Of a DNA stretch of 64,000 nucleotides, positions 1 to 10,920 are shown piece after piece; the first letter of the stretch is position 1, and every line of letters begins with the position of its first letter. Where the stretch lies: assembly GCA_009599575.1 (NCBI GenBank), contig VWND01000008.1, forward strand, positions 682,001 through 746,000, read 5' to 3'. A program made the position numbers and the translations under genes. The stretch comes from Blumeriella jaapii (taxonomy: Eukaryota > Ascomycota > Leotiomycetes > Helotiales > Drepanopezizaceae). The notes under the pieces were generated by a model, which was not told the DNA's origin, made no database searches, and worked only from the letters and a program-made list of their open reading frames with translations.

Positions 1-520
1 TCTTTTTTTTTTCGGCTTGGCTTGGTCAAAATGGCAAGGGAAGAAAGTACCTACCTACCTATACCTAGCACCGAAAACCGAAGGTCCGGGAGTCCCTTGC
101 CACACGAACATCATGGGGCGAGAGCAGAGCCACTGTGCTGTATGTTGTATGTATAAACAGTACAGTACAGTACAGTATAATAGCTACCATCGTAACGCAG
201 GTAGGTACCTAGGTGTTGTTGCATGGGAACGTCAATAGTACATACCTACCTACCTACCTACCTACCGTACCATACCCAGCAAGCAAGTCCAAAAACAACA
301 GCGCCGAACCCACCCCGCCGGGAACATGGGATGGGGGAACGCGCTGGACCCCACCCACCCCACCCCACCCAGCCCAACCCAGCCCAGCCCAGCGCCGCCC
401 AGCGCCGCCGCGTTAGCTTTTCCGAGCCAATTTCAACGGGCGTCGGCGGCGCCATGGCTATTTCACGTCCGGGCGTCGGCCACCTGGGAAGTTCCGTCGA
501 GGCCAAGGAACGCGGTGGTG

Positions 521-590
521 CTACAGTACATACACACTGTACACAGCAGTACAGTACAGTACAGTACAGTACATACACAGTACAGTCCGT
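521..590. repeat. TACAG/CTGTA pentanucleotide block
   Basis: Tandem TACAG units (548-586) with flanking ACATACA interruptions. The same unit recurs at about 905-970, 1130-1180, 1790-1815, 2200-2235, 3105-3215 and 3335-3420, on both strands because CTGTA is its complement. It is the commonest repeat of the window and is discussed as a family in the findings. Confidence 0.9.
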
Positions 591-697
591 CTCGTCTCGT
601 CTCGTCGGGTGAAGTGAGAATTTTCGCTCCTCCTCATCCTGTAGGTAAGCGAGCAGCGGGTGAGCGAAATAGCAGACTCTCCCTCCCGCGGACCTGG

Positions 698-832
698 GCT
701 GGGGGTGCGAGGAGAGAGAGGAGAGGGAGAGAGAGAGAGGAGAGAGAGGAGAGAGAGAGAGAGGAGAGAAGAGGAGATAGAGAGAGATAGAGGAGACTTC
801 TCTCCTTCTCTCGAGAGAGGAGCTCCTCTCTT
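698..832. repeat. GA-rich tract ending in GA/CT palindromes
   Basis: About 100 bases of almost pure purine (GAGAGG/GAGA units) run to position 795 and then switch to CTTCTCTCC. This creates perfect short palindromes such as TCTCTCGAGAGA and GAGAGGAGCTCCTCTC around 812-830. The arrangement could extrude as a hairpin. No gene overlaps it. Confidence 0.8.
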
Positions 833-2236
833 CCCTTCCCCAGGACAGGACCCTTCTTCTTCTTGAGGACTCGTGACCGGGTCGCGGGAGGTGAGTGAGT
901 GAGTGGTTGAGTACAGTACATGGCGTGACGGTTGGGCATGTATTTTACTGTATTGTATTGTAGGTACTGTGTGTAAGATGTGGGGAAGCATTCCTGACGG
1001 GGTGTCTATTGTATGTATGTACAGTCTTGTACTTACAGTAGTAAGTAGTACGGTGCAGGGCAAGAGAGAGGCTCATTTTGGTCTTTCTGGGAACATCGGA
1101 TGGAATCGGAAGTTCTCGCTTTGCTTTCTACAGTACAGTACAATACACAGTACTGTACAGTACAATACAATACTGTTACAGTAATAGCCGGCACTTAAAA
1201 CAAGACCTTTCTGTCTTGCACGTCCTGTCGGTGGAAAAGTCTCGCCTTAGCGCCCTACACCGACCACTAGCGTAACCGCCCCTGTGGTACTGCACTGTAC
1301 TCGGCGCATCGTCACTGTACTGTACACGGCACCCAATATCACGGATATTAAAGCTTCGGCAACTTTATGCCTCGATGGAGCAAATGCAGAGAAAATAGGA
1401 TCAACAGCCCTAATCATCCTACGAATCACCGACAAAGCTTCGCGAAGCATCCGTGGCGGTGCCCCCACACGCCACCCATTCTGGAAGGCCACAGAAAGGG
1501 TTCTGACCTACAGTATAGTATGTATGTACTTGCGACTCGACTGCCATGCGCCCACCACCGTCACCGGACCGGCAGGCGGTGGGATGCCCCCGACGATGCG
1601 ATCGTTCCGCGATGGTGACGTGACCATGCTTTCCCGATCCCATCCCCCCGGCGACGGCGTGGCGAGAAGGTCAACCCAACACACGGCTCTTCACGCGGTC
1701 GGAGCAGAGCAGACCTCGCGGGTGAGAATTTTCTCCATGCCCATCGAGCTCCACTCCGGCGTGCATCTGGGACCCAGGCTACTCTGTATCTGTACAGTAC
1801 ATACGTACAGTATGTACAGGATCCCCCGTCGCTTCCAGGCCCAGGCCCAGGCCCAGGCCAGGGTCCAGCTGGGGTGGGGCGTTTGGGACCGCGACGGGGG
1901 AGAAGAGGAATCGGAGGTGGAGACGTGGAAGTAGGTTTCCATGTGTCGTCATGTCGACGTCGTACTTACCGTCGTGTCGCGAGTGTGGTACTGTACACGT
2001 ACATCGCGACCGGCTCCGTCATGGCCTCGGGGGGATGAGGTGGAAGGGCGTCGGCGGCGTTGCGTGTGATGGTCTCGGATTCGGCTCTGCGCCGGGAACA
2101 TCGGAACCTGAGGCTCGCCGTCCCGAAGAGGCAGGATGGTGAAACAAGCGCGCAGTTCGCGAGCGGTCGCAGCCGGGGCGGGGCGCGTACGGTCTGGATG
2201 TACAGTACACAGTACAGCATAGTACTGTACTGTAGA

Positions 2237-2526
2237 CCAGAGTACGGTCGAGTACGGTCGAGTACGGTCGAGTACTGTCGAGTGCCGTATCATGCAAGCA
2301 GCGCGTTTCTCGTGCCCGATCGAGGCTGAGTGCGGCCGAGGGTCCTTCCCCCTCATCTACCTCGGTCGGTTCGGATGTGGTCCCAGGCATCGATGCCTCG
2401 ACGCTCGATCTACACGCGGCGAGAGACCTCAATCCACGACCGGCGACGTGCGAGAGGAGGTCCGGTCTGTCCGGTCTGTCCGGTCTGTCCGGTCTGTAGC
2501 GTCCCGTAGCGTCCCGTAGCGTCCCG
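2237..2526. repeat. Decamer and nonamer tandem arrays
   Basis: Three short arrays lie close together: four copies of AGTACGGTCG (2237-2283), four copies of CCGGTCTGT (2458-2498) and three copies of AGCGTCCCGT (about 2498-2527). Units of 9-10 bp with near-perfect copies suggest recent slippage or unequal exchange. They do not have the uniform repeat-spacer structure of a CRISPR array. Confidence 0.85.
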
Positions 2527-2948
2527 TCACTCTCTCCTCGTCCCATGGCGGGTTTCAGCCGGATCACGGCACTCACACGTCGGGTTGCCGATGGGGGCGT
2601 GTGATGCACCGTCTGGCGCCGCTGCGGTGCCGGACCCCACGTCCCGTCCCGTCCCGTCCTCCTCGGCGGGCGGCGGACATCGTGGTGAAGGGAGGTCGGG
2701 CGTGTGTGCGGTGGTCGGGGACTCCTTCAGCTGGAATCCGCGGCACGGCACCGTCGCACGTCGAGGACGGGGTGGGGGGTTGGGCCGAGGGCGTTTGCTC
2801 TCCTTACCTCCGACGGCGGTGGTCATGGTCCGACGGCGTCCTTTCTTTACCTTTGGGCCGCGGGCCGCTCGAGTGTGGGCAAGGGGGGGAGGCGACGTGT
2901 GTGAGAGGCGTGTGTAGGAGGGAGGTGAGGCAGGTAAAGCAGACATAT

Positions 2949-3130
2949 GATGTAGAAGTGTAGGATGTAGAAGTGTGGGATGTAGAAGTGTCGTATGTAG
3001 GGTGCGGTAGGTGATCCCTTGTCCGTGGTACGATGTAGGATGTACGATGTAGGATGTACGATGTAGTATGTACAATGCAGTTTGTACAATGCCGTATGTA
3101 CAATGCAGTATGTACACAGTACAGTACTGT
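2949..3130. repeat. GATGTAGAAGT and GTACGATGTAG arrays
   Basis: Degenerate tandem copies of GGATGTAGAAGTGT (2949-3000) pass into GTACGATGTAGGAT units (about 3028-3070) and then GTACAATGCAGTAT units (about 3068-3115). The successive arrays share the GTAC/TGTA core and grade into the TACAG block at 3115-3140, as if they evolved from one another. Confidence 0.75.
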
Positions 3131-3857
3131 GCTGTACAGTACATACTGTCTGTACAGACGGTACTGTACCTTTCGATATGTTTCTGTCGATGCTACTGTA
3201 CTGTACGTACGGCACTCCTCCACATCCTTCGCGGGGCGTCTCAGTCCCGGGCCCCTCGCACCCACCCGTGGCCGAGGCATTTCCGCGTGACTGGGGATCA
3301 GCTGATTCGGGCAACGCCGTGCCTGGATTGTATGTGTACGGTACTGTACAGTGTGCATTGTCCTATACACAGCATGTACTGTGTACTGTATGCACTGTCC
3401 TGTGTGCTGTGTACACAGTATGTCCTGTCGGGGCGCTCTTGCCCTACCAGATCCCCCATCCCCCATCCCCAATCCCCGATCCCAGACCCCGTCAGCGACC
3501 CCCGTCCGCTAATCCCCGTCCCATGCCCGTCCCAGTCCCAGTTATGCCAGTTATTCCAGTGATCCCGGTTGTCCGCAGTTATCCCAGTCGCAGCCATGCC
3601 AGTGCAGCGCAGTGCAGTGAGCGCAGTCCCATCCCATCCCAGCCCAAGCCAATCCCCCCCAAGTTCCGTCCCACCTTCCCTTCCAATCTCTTCTTCTTCC
3701 CCTCCCAATCCAGTCCCACGTTCCCACGTTCCCACCGCCCACGTTTCCCTCCCTGGCCCTCTCCTCTCCTCTCCTCTCCTCTCCCTCTCCGCCCTCCTGT
3801 CCGCCTTCCCCCCCCTCCCCCTCCCCCTCCCCTTCCCCTTCTACTGTACCCCTTCCC

Positions 3858-3858
<1 letters not shown>

Positions 3859-3902
<44 letters not shown>
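3859..3902. repeat. C44 homopolymer
   Basis: An uninterrupted run of 44 C residues, preceded by C/T-rich sequence from about 3770. The other strand is a G44 run able to form G-quadruplexes, and this strand an i-motif. Homopolymer length is poorly resolved by most sequencing methods, so the exact count is uncertain. Confidence 0.9.
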
Positions 3903-3954
3903 ACACCGTTCGCGTATTATGTACATACACTGTGTACCTACATGCGACTTGTGT

Positions 3955-4292
3955 ACCATCCCATCCCATACCATACCATACTGTGTACATACCACCCCAT
4001 ACCACCCCATCCCATACCACCCCATCCCATGCCATCCCATCCCATCCCATGCCATCCCATGCCATACCAAACCGTGCCGTACACAGCTGTACGCGACGCC
4101 ACACCCCCCCCGCCGTACGGCACATACCGTCGCGCTCGGATCGATGATTATTAATCCAGCGCGCCCACCCACCCGCCGCCTCGTCTTCTTCTCCCTCCTC
4201 CGCCCTTTCTCGCTCATCACTCGCTCGTTCTCTTCTGGACCAGCACCGCACCGCACCGCATCGCATCGCACCACACCGCATCGCACCCGCAC
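3955..4292. repeat. CCCAT, CCATA and CACCG/CATCG pentamer arrays
   Basis: From 3955 to about 4070 the sequence is made of CCCAT, CCATA and CCACC pentamers. A second array of CACCG/CATCG/CACCA pentamers runs from about 4240 to 4292. Both have a 5-bp unit, as does the TACAG family. Confidence 0.85.
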
Positions 4293-5213
4293 ACCGCCCT
4301 TCTCTTTCTCGCGTCTTGTTGCCATCGTCGTCACCCGCTCGCCCGCTCATCCCTTCGTCCGCCGCGGCCTCTCGCCTTCTCGCCTTCTCGCCTTCTCGCT
4401 TTCTCGCCTTCTTCTTCTCGTCTTCTCGACCTCTCGACTTCTCGACTTCACTTCCACGCCCACCCCCCCCCTCGACCCATTGCGCCCCCCCCGCTCCGCT
4501 GCCGTCGCCGGGTCCGAGTCGAGTCGAGTCAAGTCGAGTCTGTCGCGCATCCCAGCTGCCTTCCGCCTGGACATCCCGCGTGGACCGGGACCGGAGAACG
4601 CGCGTGCGTGCTTCTTCCGAGTCGATCGACCCACCCATAATTCCCGCATCGCGAGAGCGCTCCACGACGCCCATTTTTCTTTGACCATCGAATCTTCCTT
4701 TGCCACGGCCGCCGCACCACACGGCATCTCGCCCTTTCGCCCTTTCGCCCTTTGTCGGTCTCTTTGTCGGTCTCCTTGTCGTCCGTCTGTCTTCCGTCTT
4801 GCGTCTCCCGTCTCCCGTCGGCACCGCCAAAGAGCGAAGCGCGTTCTCGTGGATTCCAGCATCCCGCACCCTTCCATCCATTCCGCCATCCATTTCTCCG
4901 TCCAACCATCAAAACCCGTCGTCTTCTCTCGTCGGAAGAGCACGTTCGGTAATCTGCCCGTCATCCCCCGTGGCTGTTCTCGCCCGTCCCGTTGCTGGCT
5001 CGCGGCGGTCATCTGGGATCTCATCGCATCCGCCACGCCACCCGTCGCCCATCCATTCTTCGGACGCCTCCCCGCTCCATAATTCGGTCGACCCGGCGTG
5101 CTCGCTTTTCTAATTCTGCTAATACGTTCCCCTGGGCGTCTCGCTGACTCGGCCGCGCGCATCCCGATCTCGACGACCACCCCACGCACTCTCCTTCGGA
5201 CCGCATCACCAAC

Positions 5214-6955
5214 ATGAGCATCGACGCAGGCGGTCTTGCTCAGATGTCGTTCCCCACCCCCCCCCACGACGACCAACAACTTCCCCTCCAGCAATGGCTT
5301 GGGCTTGCCCGGCTCGGGCTTTGGCTCCCGACGCGCCAACGGCTCGCACATCAAGCGCCTCTCCTTCGAACCCGCCCGGCCGTCGGACGCGCCGGACAAC
5401 GGCGCCCCGACGCCGCGCACGTCGCGTTCGCACCTGCTGGCCGGCTTGCGCACGGCGCCCAAGTCGGCCACGTCGAGCTCCTTCCCCGCGACGGCGCCTC
5501 CGACGCAGCTGCAGCACCCGCCCGTCGGGCTGCCGCCGGCGGGCCTCTACGCCGACCCAGAGGCCTACGGCGGCGCGGGCCCCAAGACGTCGCACGCCCT
5601 GGGCCCGCGGGGCAATGGCTACGGCCCGCCGAGCAGGCACGACCCGATGTACCCCGTGCCCGAGCAGATCCTCGCGCCGCCCGAGATCCTCGTCGACGAG
5701 CACGTGCAGGAGCAGATGGATCCGAACCTGTACGCGCAGCTCGTGGCCACCAACCTGTACCTGGCCGAGCAGCAGCAGCGGCTGCAGCAGCAGCTGGCCA
5801 GCGTCCAGGCCGCGGCCCAGCAGTTCCAGGGCGTCAACATGAACATGAACATGGCCATGCACCCGCCCCCGCCCTTCGGCACGCCGCCCGTCAGCAGACC
5901 ATGTACCAGCAACAGCAGCAGCACCAGCAACACCAGCACCAGCAGCAGGTCCGGGCGAACGCGCAGCCCATCATCACGCCCGTCATGGGGCAGCCGGGCG
6001 TCTATTCGCACTACAACCCCCTGACGGGCGTCCAGAGCTACTTCCTGGACCCGAACCAGCCCTTCGTCGAGCAGCAGTGCATGCCGCCCGCCGCCAGCTT
6101 CTCCCCGCTGCCGCCGAACGGCCCGCCCCGCTTTCAGGTGTCGCCGCCGACGCACGCCGCCACCCCGACGTACGCCCGCAGCATCAGCCCGCCCAAGAAG
6201 GCGTCCCCGCCGCCGGACCATGCGCCCTTGCCGCCCCCCTCGGCCGGCGCCTTTCGCCGCGGGCACCGCAAGGCCAACTCGGTGATCAACAGCATCGATG
6301 TGTCGGCCTCCCTCGACGGGCCCCGCTCGGCCTTGCTGCCGAAGTCCATGACGTTTCCGGCGACGCCGGCCTTTGGCCCCGGGCAAGCGCGCGCCGGCGA
6401 GCACCCCGTCCGCCAGCCGCGCGGCCCGCCCTCCTTGGACGAGTTGCTGGCCAAGCCGACGACCAAATTCGAAGGGAGCAAGAACTTTGCGACTCGGGCC
6501 CGCCGCACGGCGGTCAACAACCTCGTGCGGGCGGGCATCAGCCGCCGGTCGCCCGTCAGCGCCGCCTCGGGCAGCATGTCGCCCGTCTCCGAGGTCGGGG
6601 AGATGGCCTTCTCCGCCTCGGACAACGACTCGGACAGCGGCCGCAGCGCGTGCGGGAGTGCAGCCTGTCCGGCCGACCCAGCCACGGCAGCCCGCGCACC
6701 TCGCTCCACGGCGCCATCGGCTCCGACCGGCCCTCGTCGCGCTCCAAGGAGCGCTCGGTCGAGCGCAAGTCCGTGGCATCCGTGAGCAGCGGCTTGTCGG
6801 CGGCGAGCATCGCCGGCGAGGAGGGACCCGGGGGAAGCTTCGCCGCCGCCTTCAAGAACGGGGGCAAGAAGCCCGAGGCGTCCCCCGTGGAGCGGAAGTC
6901 GTCCATGCTGGTGCTCACGTCGGTCGCCGAGAGGCGCAAGAGCTTGCTCGCCTAG
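5214..6955 (+). CDS. Q/P-rich disordered fungal protein, read in three frames (two or more indels)
   Basis: A single protein can be followed only by changing frame three times. It starts at ATG 5214 in an ACCAACATG context (MSIDAGGLAQMSFPTPP), continues in another frame from the C9 run at 5257-5265 (SNGLGLPGSGFGSRRANGS onward), shifts again near 5888-5897 to enter a Gln-rich segment (MYQQQQQHQQHQHQQQ), and shifts a last time near 6648-6657 to end at the TAG at 6953. The net length (1742 nt) equals 581 codons after one base too many and two too few, so the three breaks are internally consistent. Conserved-looking blocks include a Gln-rich helix (NLYLAEQQQRLQQQL), YSHYNPLTGVQSYF and PPSLDELLAKPTTKFEGSK followed by a basic RRTAVNNLVRAG stretch. 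I do not recognise a named domain. No splice sites explain the breaks. Sequencing error is likelier than a pseudogene because each frame keeps codon structure. Confidence 0.7.
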
Positions 6956-8356
6956 GCCGCTTCCCCATGTCATCTCAGGGTAGATCCCTCATTGGATGAC
7001 GTCCGATCATTCCATGTTTTTGCCAATTTGATATTGCATTCGCCTTGTGCATATTGCCTCGCTTTACCCTTACGATCCATGACGACGACCCCACCGATTC
7101 CTAATTCGAGTTCGCGTTTGAATTTGACACGCCCCCAATCCACCCTTTTTTTTTTTTTTTTTTTTTTTGTCTTCTTCCTTTTGTCCGCGGGGAAGGAGAC
7201 GCGAGGGGGAGACTGAGGCTGGAAGAGACGCTGGTCTGGTAATGGGGAAGTGGCAGGCCTCGGATCGTGTTCATGGACGGTCCGGAAGACAGGGTCCCGG
7301 GCTTCTCGTTCGTCTCTCTCTCTCTCTCTCTCTGGCTGATTGCTTGCCATGTTTCAGGATGGTTCGCAGCAGGGGCTTGCTCTTTTGGGCAGGAAGGTGG
7401 AAATAGTGAAGATACGAACATAACTACCGGCCTGGTTTGCAAGGTATGAGAGGATGAGGTTCATGTTTTATTTGCATTATTTGGAGCTGTTCTGGTGCAA
7501 GGTAATATGATCGCCTTAGCCTTTGGCTCGATAGACAAAAAAAAACAAGCACGATTGTTCTAGCCTCGCACGACGTTCTTCTTCCTGTGTGTATGTGCCT
7601 GCATGTGTGTCTGCATGTGTGCCTGCGTGTGTACCTGTCGCGTGTGAGAATGGGGGTTTGTGTAACTTTCCACGAGCTGGTGGATCCTCGCTTTTCCAGC
7701 CCATGGATGGCGACCACGCGGCTGCAACTTGTGAGAACATGGACAGAGGACAAGGCCGAGCTCTAGATCGATGATGGGACAGACAGCCGTCGAGACGCTT
7801 GACCTGCCGACCTCCAGTAGCTCCCCACGCGAAGGACTCAAGTCCCCTCCGCGATCTGAGGCTCGTCGGAGATTCTTCGCAGCCCGGGCCGCCGTACCCA
7901 CCCACCACCGAGCCCGCCAGTTTGTCCGAGCGCCGGGGCCTAAGCTTGACGATGGCGGACACACCAAGACCTTTGCAACCTCATCTTCTACCTCGACCTC
8001 GACCTCAACCTCCACCTCCACCTCTACCTCTACCTCTACCTCTACCTCTACCTCCACCTCATCCCCAACCCTCCAGGCAGAGGCAGCGAGGTAGGTCCAA
8101 GGGCATTTCGGCCGTCCAATCGCCGCTCCTGTGCCCCGTCACCCCGCAAGAGGAACAGCTGGCCGCGCTCGTGAAAAACATCCTCCAAGACCAAGAGCAC
8201 GACAAGAGACGCGCCGCCGCCGCCATCGCCACCCCCCGAGCTCGATTGTGGCCCTCTGCTCCCGAGCCCTCGTCGAACCCCCTCCCATCGACGCCATCCG
8301 CGACCGCCACCCCCCCGCCCGGCCGCCCCGAGAAGACTCGCCGCCCGCGCGCCAGC
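6956..8356. other. Intergenic region and 5' part of next locus
   Basis: Contains a T23 run (7146-7168), a CT microsatellite (about 7313-7332), TGTGTGCCTGCATG-type repeats (7588-7640) and a hexamer array of CTCTAC/CTCCAC (about 7986-8064). The frame of the next gene stays open from about 7799, and an in-frame ATG at 7952 would add about 135 residues (a Pro-Leu run, then a charged helix around 8145-8210). Whether that extension is translated cannot be settled here. Confidence 0.6.
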
Positions 8357-9291
8357 ATGAATTACCAGAACTACATTGATTCTCCGGGGGGCGCGGGGCT
8401 GAATCCGCGCCAGGCGCCCCCTTCGCCATCCCAAGGCATGCCGCACGCCAACGGCATGAACGGAGGCATGGCCATGGCCGGCGGCATGGTGGGCTATCCG
8501 ACCCCCGCGGGACACCAATCCGACCTGAACTATGTCATGTCCATGGTGGAGGAGCTCTCGGCCGTCCTGCGCACGAACCAGCAACTCACCGCCGGCGTGG
8601 TGGACAAGATGGGCCGGGTCCGCGAGAAGGCCGCACATCTCAACCTCAGCAACGATGAGGTCGTCGCCGTCGTCGCATCCGAGCTGAACGGTACCTGACC
8701 CGCCCGCCCCCTCCCCCGGGAATGGTGTGGAGACTCCTCTAACGCTCGGCTGCAGAAGATTCGAAAAATCTCGAGAAGGAAAACTCGGAATTGCGCAAGG
8801 CTCTGGAGAAGTGCCAGCACGACAAGAACGAGAACTGGAAGCTGGCCGTGCACGGCGCCAACATCCTCGGCGAGATCACGGAGAAGATGCACAGCTTCAA
8901 GGCGCAGCACGAGATGGACACCCTGATCTGGCACCGGAACTACCGCAAGCAGCTGGCGGACGAGCGCGAGGAGAACCTCGACCTCCGCAACCAGATCAAC
9001 GACATGAAGGCCGCGGCGTGCCGCGCCAACGGCCACCTCCGCGACATGCGCCGCCACCTCGCGGACCACGACGAGCTGCAGGAGCTCCGCGTGCAGAACA
9101 TCCAGTACCGCCAGGAGCGCCGCTTCTGGAAGCGCAAGGCCATGCCGCTGATCCCCGACGACGACCCCGAGTGGTCGGACGACGACGATCTCATCGACCC
9201 CGAGGAGAAGAAGCGCCAGCAAGCCCTCCGGGCCGAGAAGAACCGCAAGGACCGGGAGGCCGAGGGGGGTGGGGAGAGCGCCTGTGCTTAG
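8357..9291 (+). CDS. Coiled-coil protein of unknown function
   Basis: Two exons, 8357-8690 and 8756-9291, with a 65-nt GT-AG intron; splicing turns ELN|G into ELNEDSKNLEKENSELRK and keeps one frame. The product is 289 residues from the ATG that gives MNYQNYIDSPGG; a longer start at 7952 is in frame. Residues 1-60 are Gly/Met-rich. From about residue 60 the protein is strongly helical (MSMVEELSAVLRTNQQLTAG, then a heptad-rich region to about 230). It ends in an acidic patch (DDDPEWSDDDDLIDPEEKK) and a Lys/Arg-rich tail. The helical core reads as a conserved dimeric coiled coil, but I do not recognise the family. The codons are GC-rich like its neighbour at 5214. Confidence in the exon pair is high; the start is open. 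Confidence 0.85.
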
Positions 9292-10920
9292 ATTGCATGT
9301 CCATGCCGAGAGGGGAGAATCGGTGTCGAATCTCTTCTTCTTCCGCATCGATTTCGGCGTTGAAGGAAAGATACCCTGGGCGACCAAAAGGCGTTTTTTG
9401 TTTGACTGGCTGGTCTCATTTCGGATGGAGAATGATTCACGAAACACGCATCTGTTGGTTTACATGAGACATGTCGGGAAACCCACCTACCCGCGTCGGT
9501 AGAGGCCTGAATGCCGACCGACCATTGCTGTACCATACATCAAATCACAAATCGGGAATCTAGAGAATCGTTTCGCGTAGGTAGTCTATGCTCTTCCCCG
9601 TGCCGTACGTGGCACCACCAGTAAGTATCAGTATCAACGTTCGTGTCGGGATGTCCGTCTGTTGCCTCTCTCTCTCACACACACACACACACAACGGGCA
9701 AAGCAAACACACGACCGATCGCGAAGGCGTGGCTGGGCTGGGCGGTACTGTAAGTCCTCTCTGCTCTGCCACAGCTTCAACAATAACACACTCCCTCTCC
9801 CTCCCTCTTCCTCTCCCTCCCTCTCCCTCCCTCTCCCTCTTCCTCCCTCTCTCCTCCTCCACCAGCTCCCCCCCCCCCCTCCGTCCGTCCCCCCAGAGAA
9901 AACAACCCCCCCTTTCGCCATCCTTTTTCTCTGCTATCAGCAGCGAAGGACGAGAACCCGGTATCGGGTTCTTCTTTTCGAAGGACTTTTGATGCTTCAT
10001 CGAGGGTAGACAGAAGATAGACAGAACGGTGGACGGTCGAAGACTTACTTAGGTACATACATACATACACACGCAGGGAGAGAGAACCGAGGGCTAGAAG
10101 GCGTGGCGAATGGCGAAACACCGAGAGGAAAGAAAGAAGGAAAGAGAGAAAGAAAGCCGGGCGTTGTTCGTACGTGACAGGTGCGACATAGGTACTGTAC
10201 ATGCAATGCAATGCAGATGGGGAGGTCTAGCCGGCCAGGCCCGCGAGAAACATGGCCCGCGGAGGGTTGACAGAGGCTGGTGTGTGGTGGACGAATGGTT
10301 AGCAAGATGTCTGTCTGATCGAGACGTGTGTACCGAGATCTTTTGTTCGATCACGCGTCGGCTGGTATGTGAGTGAGTAGGTACCTGGATTGCACGACGG
10401 AGCCGGCTCGGTCATTACAGAGTCACGAAATAGTGATGTGTCGATGGAGCAGCAAGAGACAAGTGCGAGAAGGCAAGCATATTGCTTCACACAGGTGGCT
10501 GGATTTATTCTTCTGGTATAGATTGGTGCGAAGAGCTTGGGTGAATTGATTAAATTAGCTAGCTGGATATCGTGATGCGTGAGTAGCTATGTGCAGAATT
10601 AGCAGGGGGGAGTCTGATCTGGCCTGAGTATGAGCGAGATCATATCCTCCTCTGCTCCAATTCCAAAATGTTTTGCCGGCAGCTGCACACTACACAGCCG
10701 ATACGGCTTCAGACGAAAATCGTATCTGTACACACATCTCCATCCACGATGTTTTGATACTTCGAACTGATCGAAAGTATAGGTCCTGTCCCTAGCCGAG
10801 AAATTGGGGTCTACGGCATGATTCCCCCATAAAGAGGGTAAGGAGATACCGGAAGCTCGCTGGTTCCGTTCCAAGCCCATCTGACCAACGAGCTCCCGCT
10901 TTGTAATTTAGTTAGCTTGG
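9292..10920. other. Intergenic region, simple repeats
   Basis: No credible gene. Contains a CT-then-CA microsatellite (about 9668-9692), a CCCTCT/CCCTCC array (9791-9858), an ACAT run (10051-10070) and a GAAAGAAAG tract (10120-10158). From about 10.4 kb the base composition drops in GC and simple repeats become rare. Confidence 0.6.

Larger units (their letters stand above)
1..5213. other. Gene-free, GC-rich, repeat-dominated leader region
   Basis: I find no credible gene here. Every long open frame is a translation of low-complexity sequence (proline, arginine/glutamate or YSTVQ-like runs from TACAG repeats). The content is a succession of simple repeats: TACAG/CTGTA blocks, a GA/CT tract, decamer arrays, a 44-base C run, CCCAT and CACCG/CATCG pentamer blocks, then CT-rich sequence from about 4.2 kb to the start of the next gene. 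The last 600-1000 bases are pyrimidine-rich and probably hold the promoter and 5' leader of the gene at 5214. Confidence 0.7.

Noticed and set aside
2237..2526. CRISPR-like spaced repeats
   Set aside because: Units are contiguous, 9-10 bp, without spacers, in a eukaryotic genome.
3082..5082. 666-codon open frame with proline runs
   Set aside because: It is made of C-rich repeats and the C44 run, has no domain and its composition follows the repeats; it overlaps a likely promoter.
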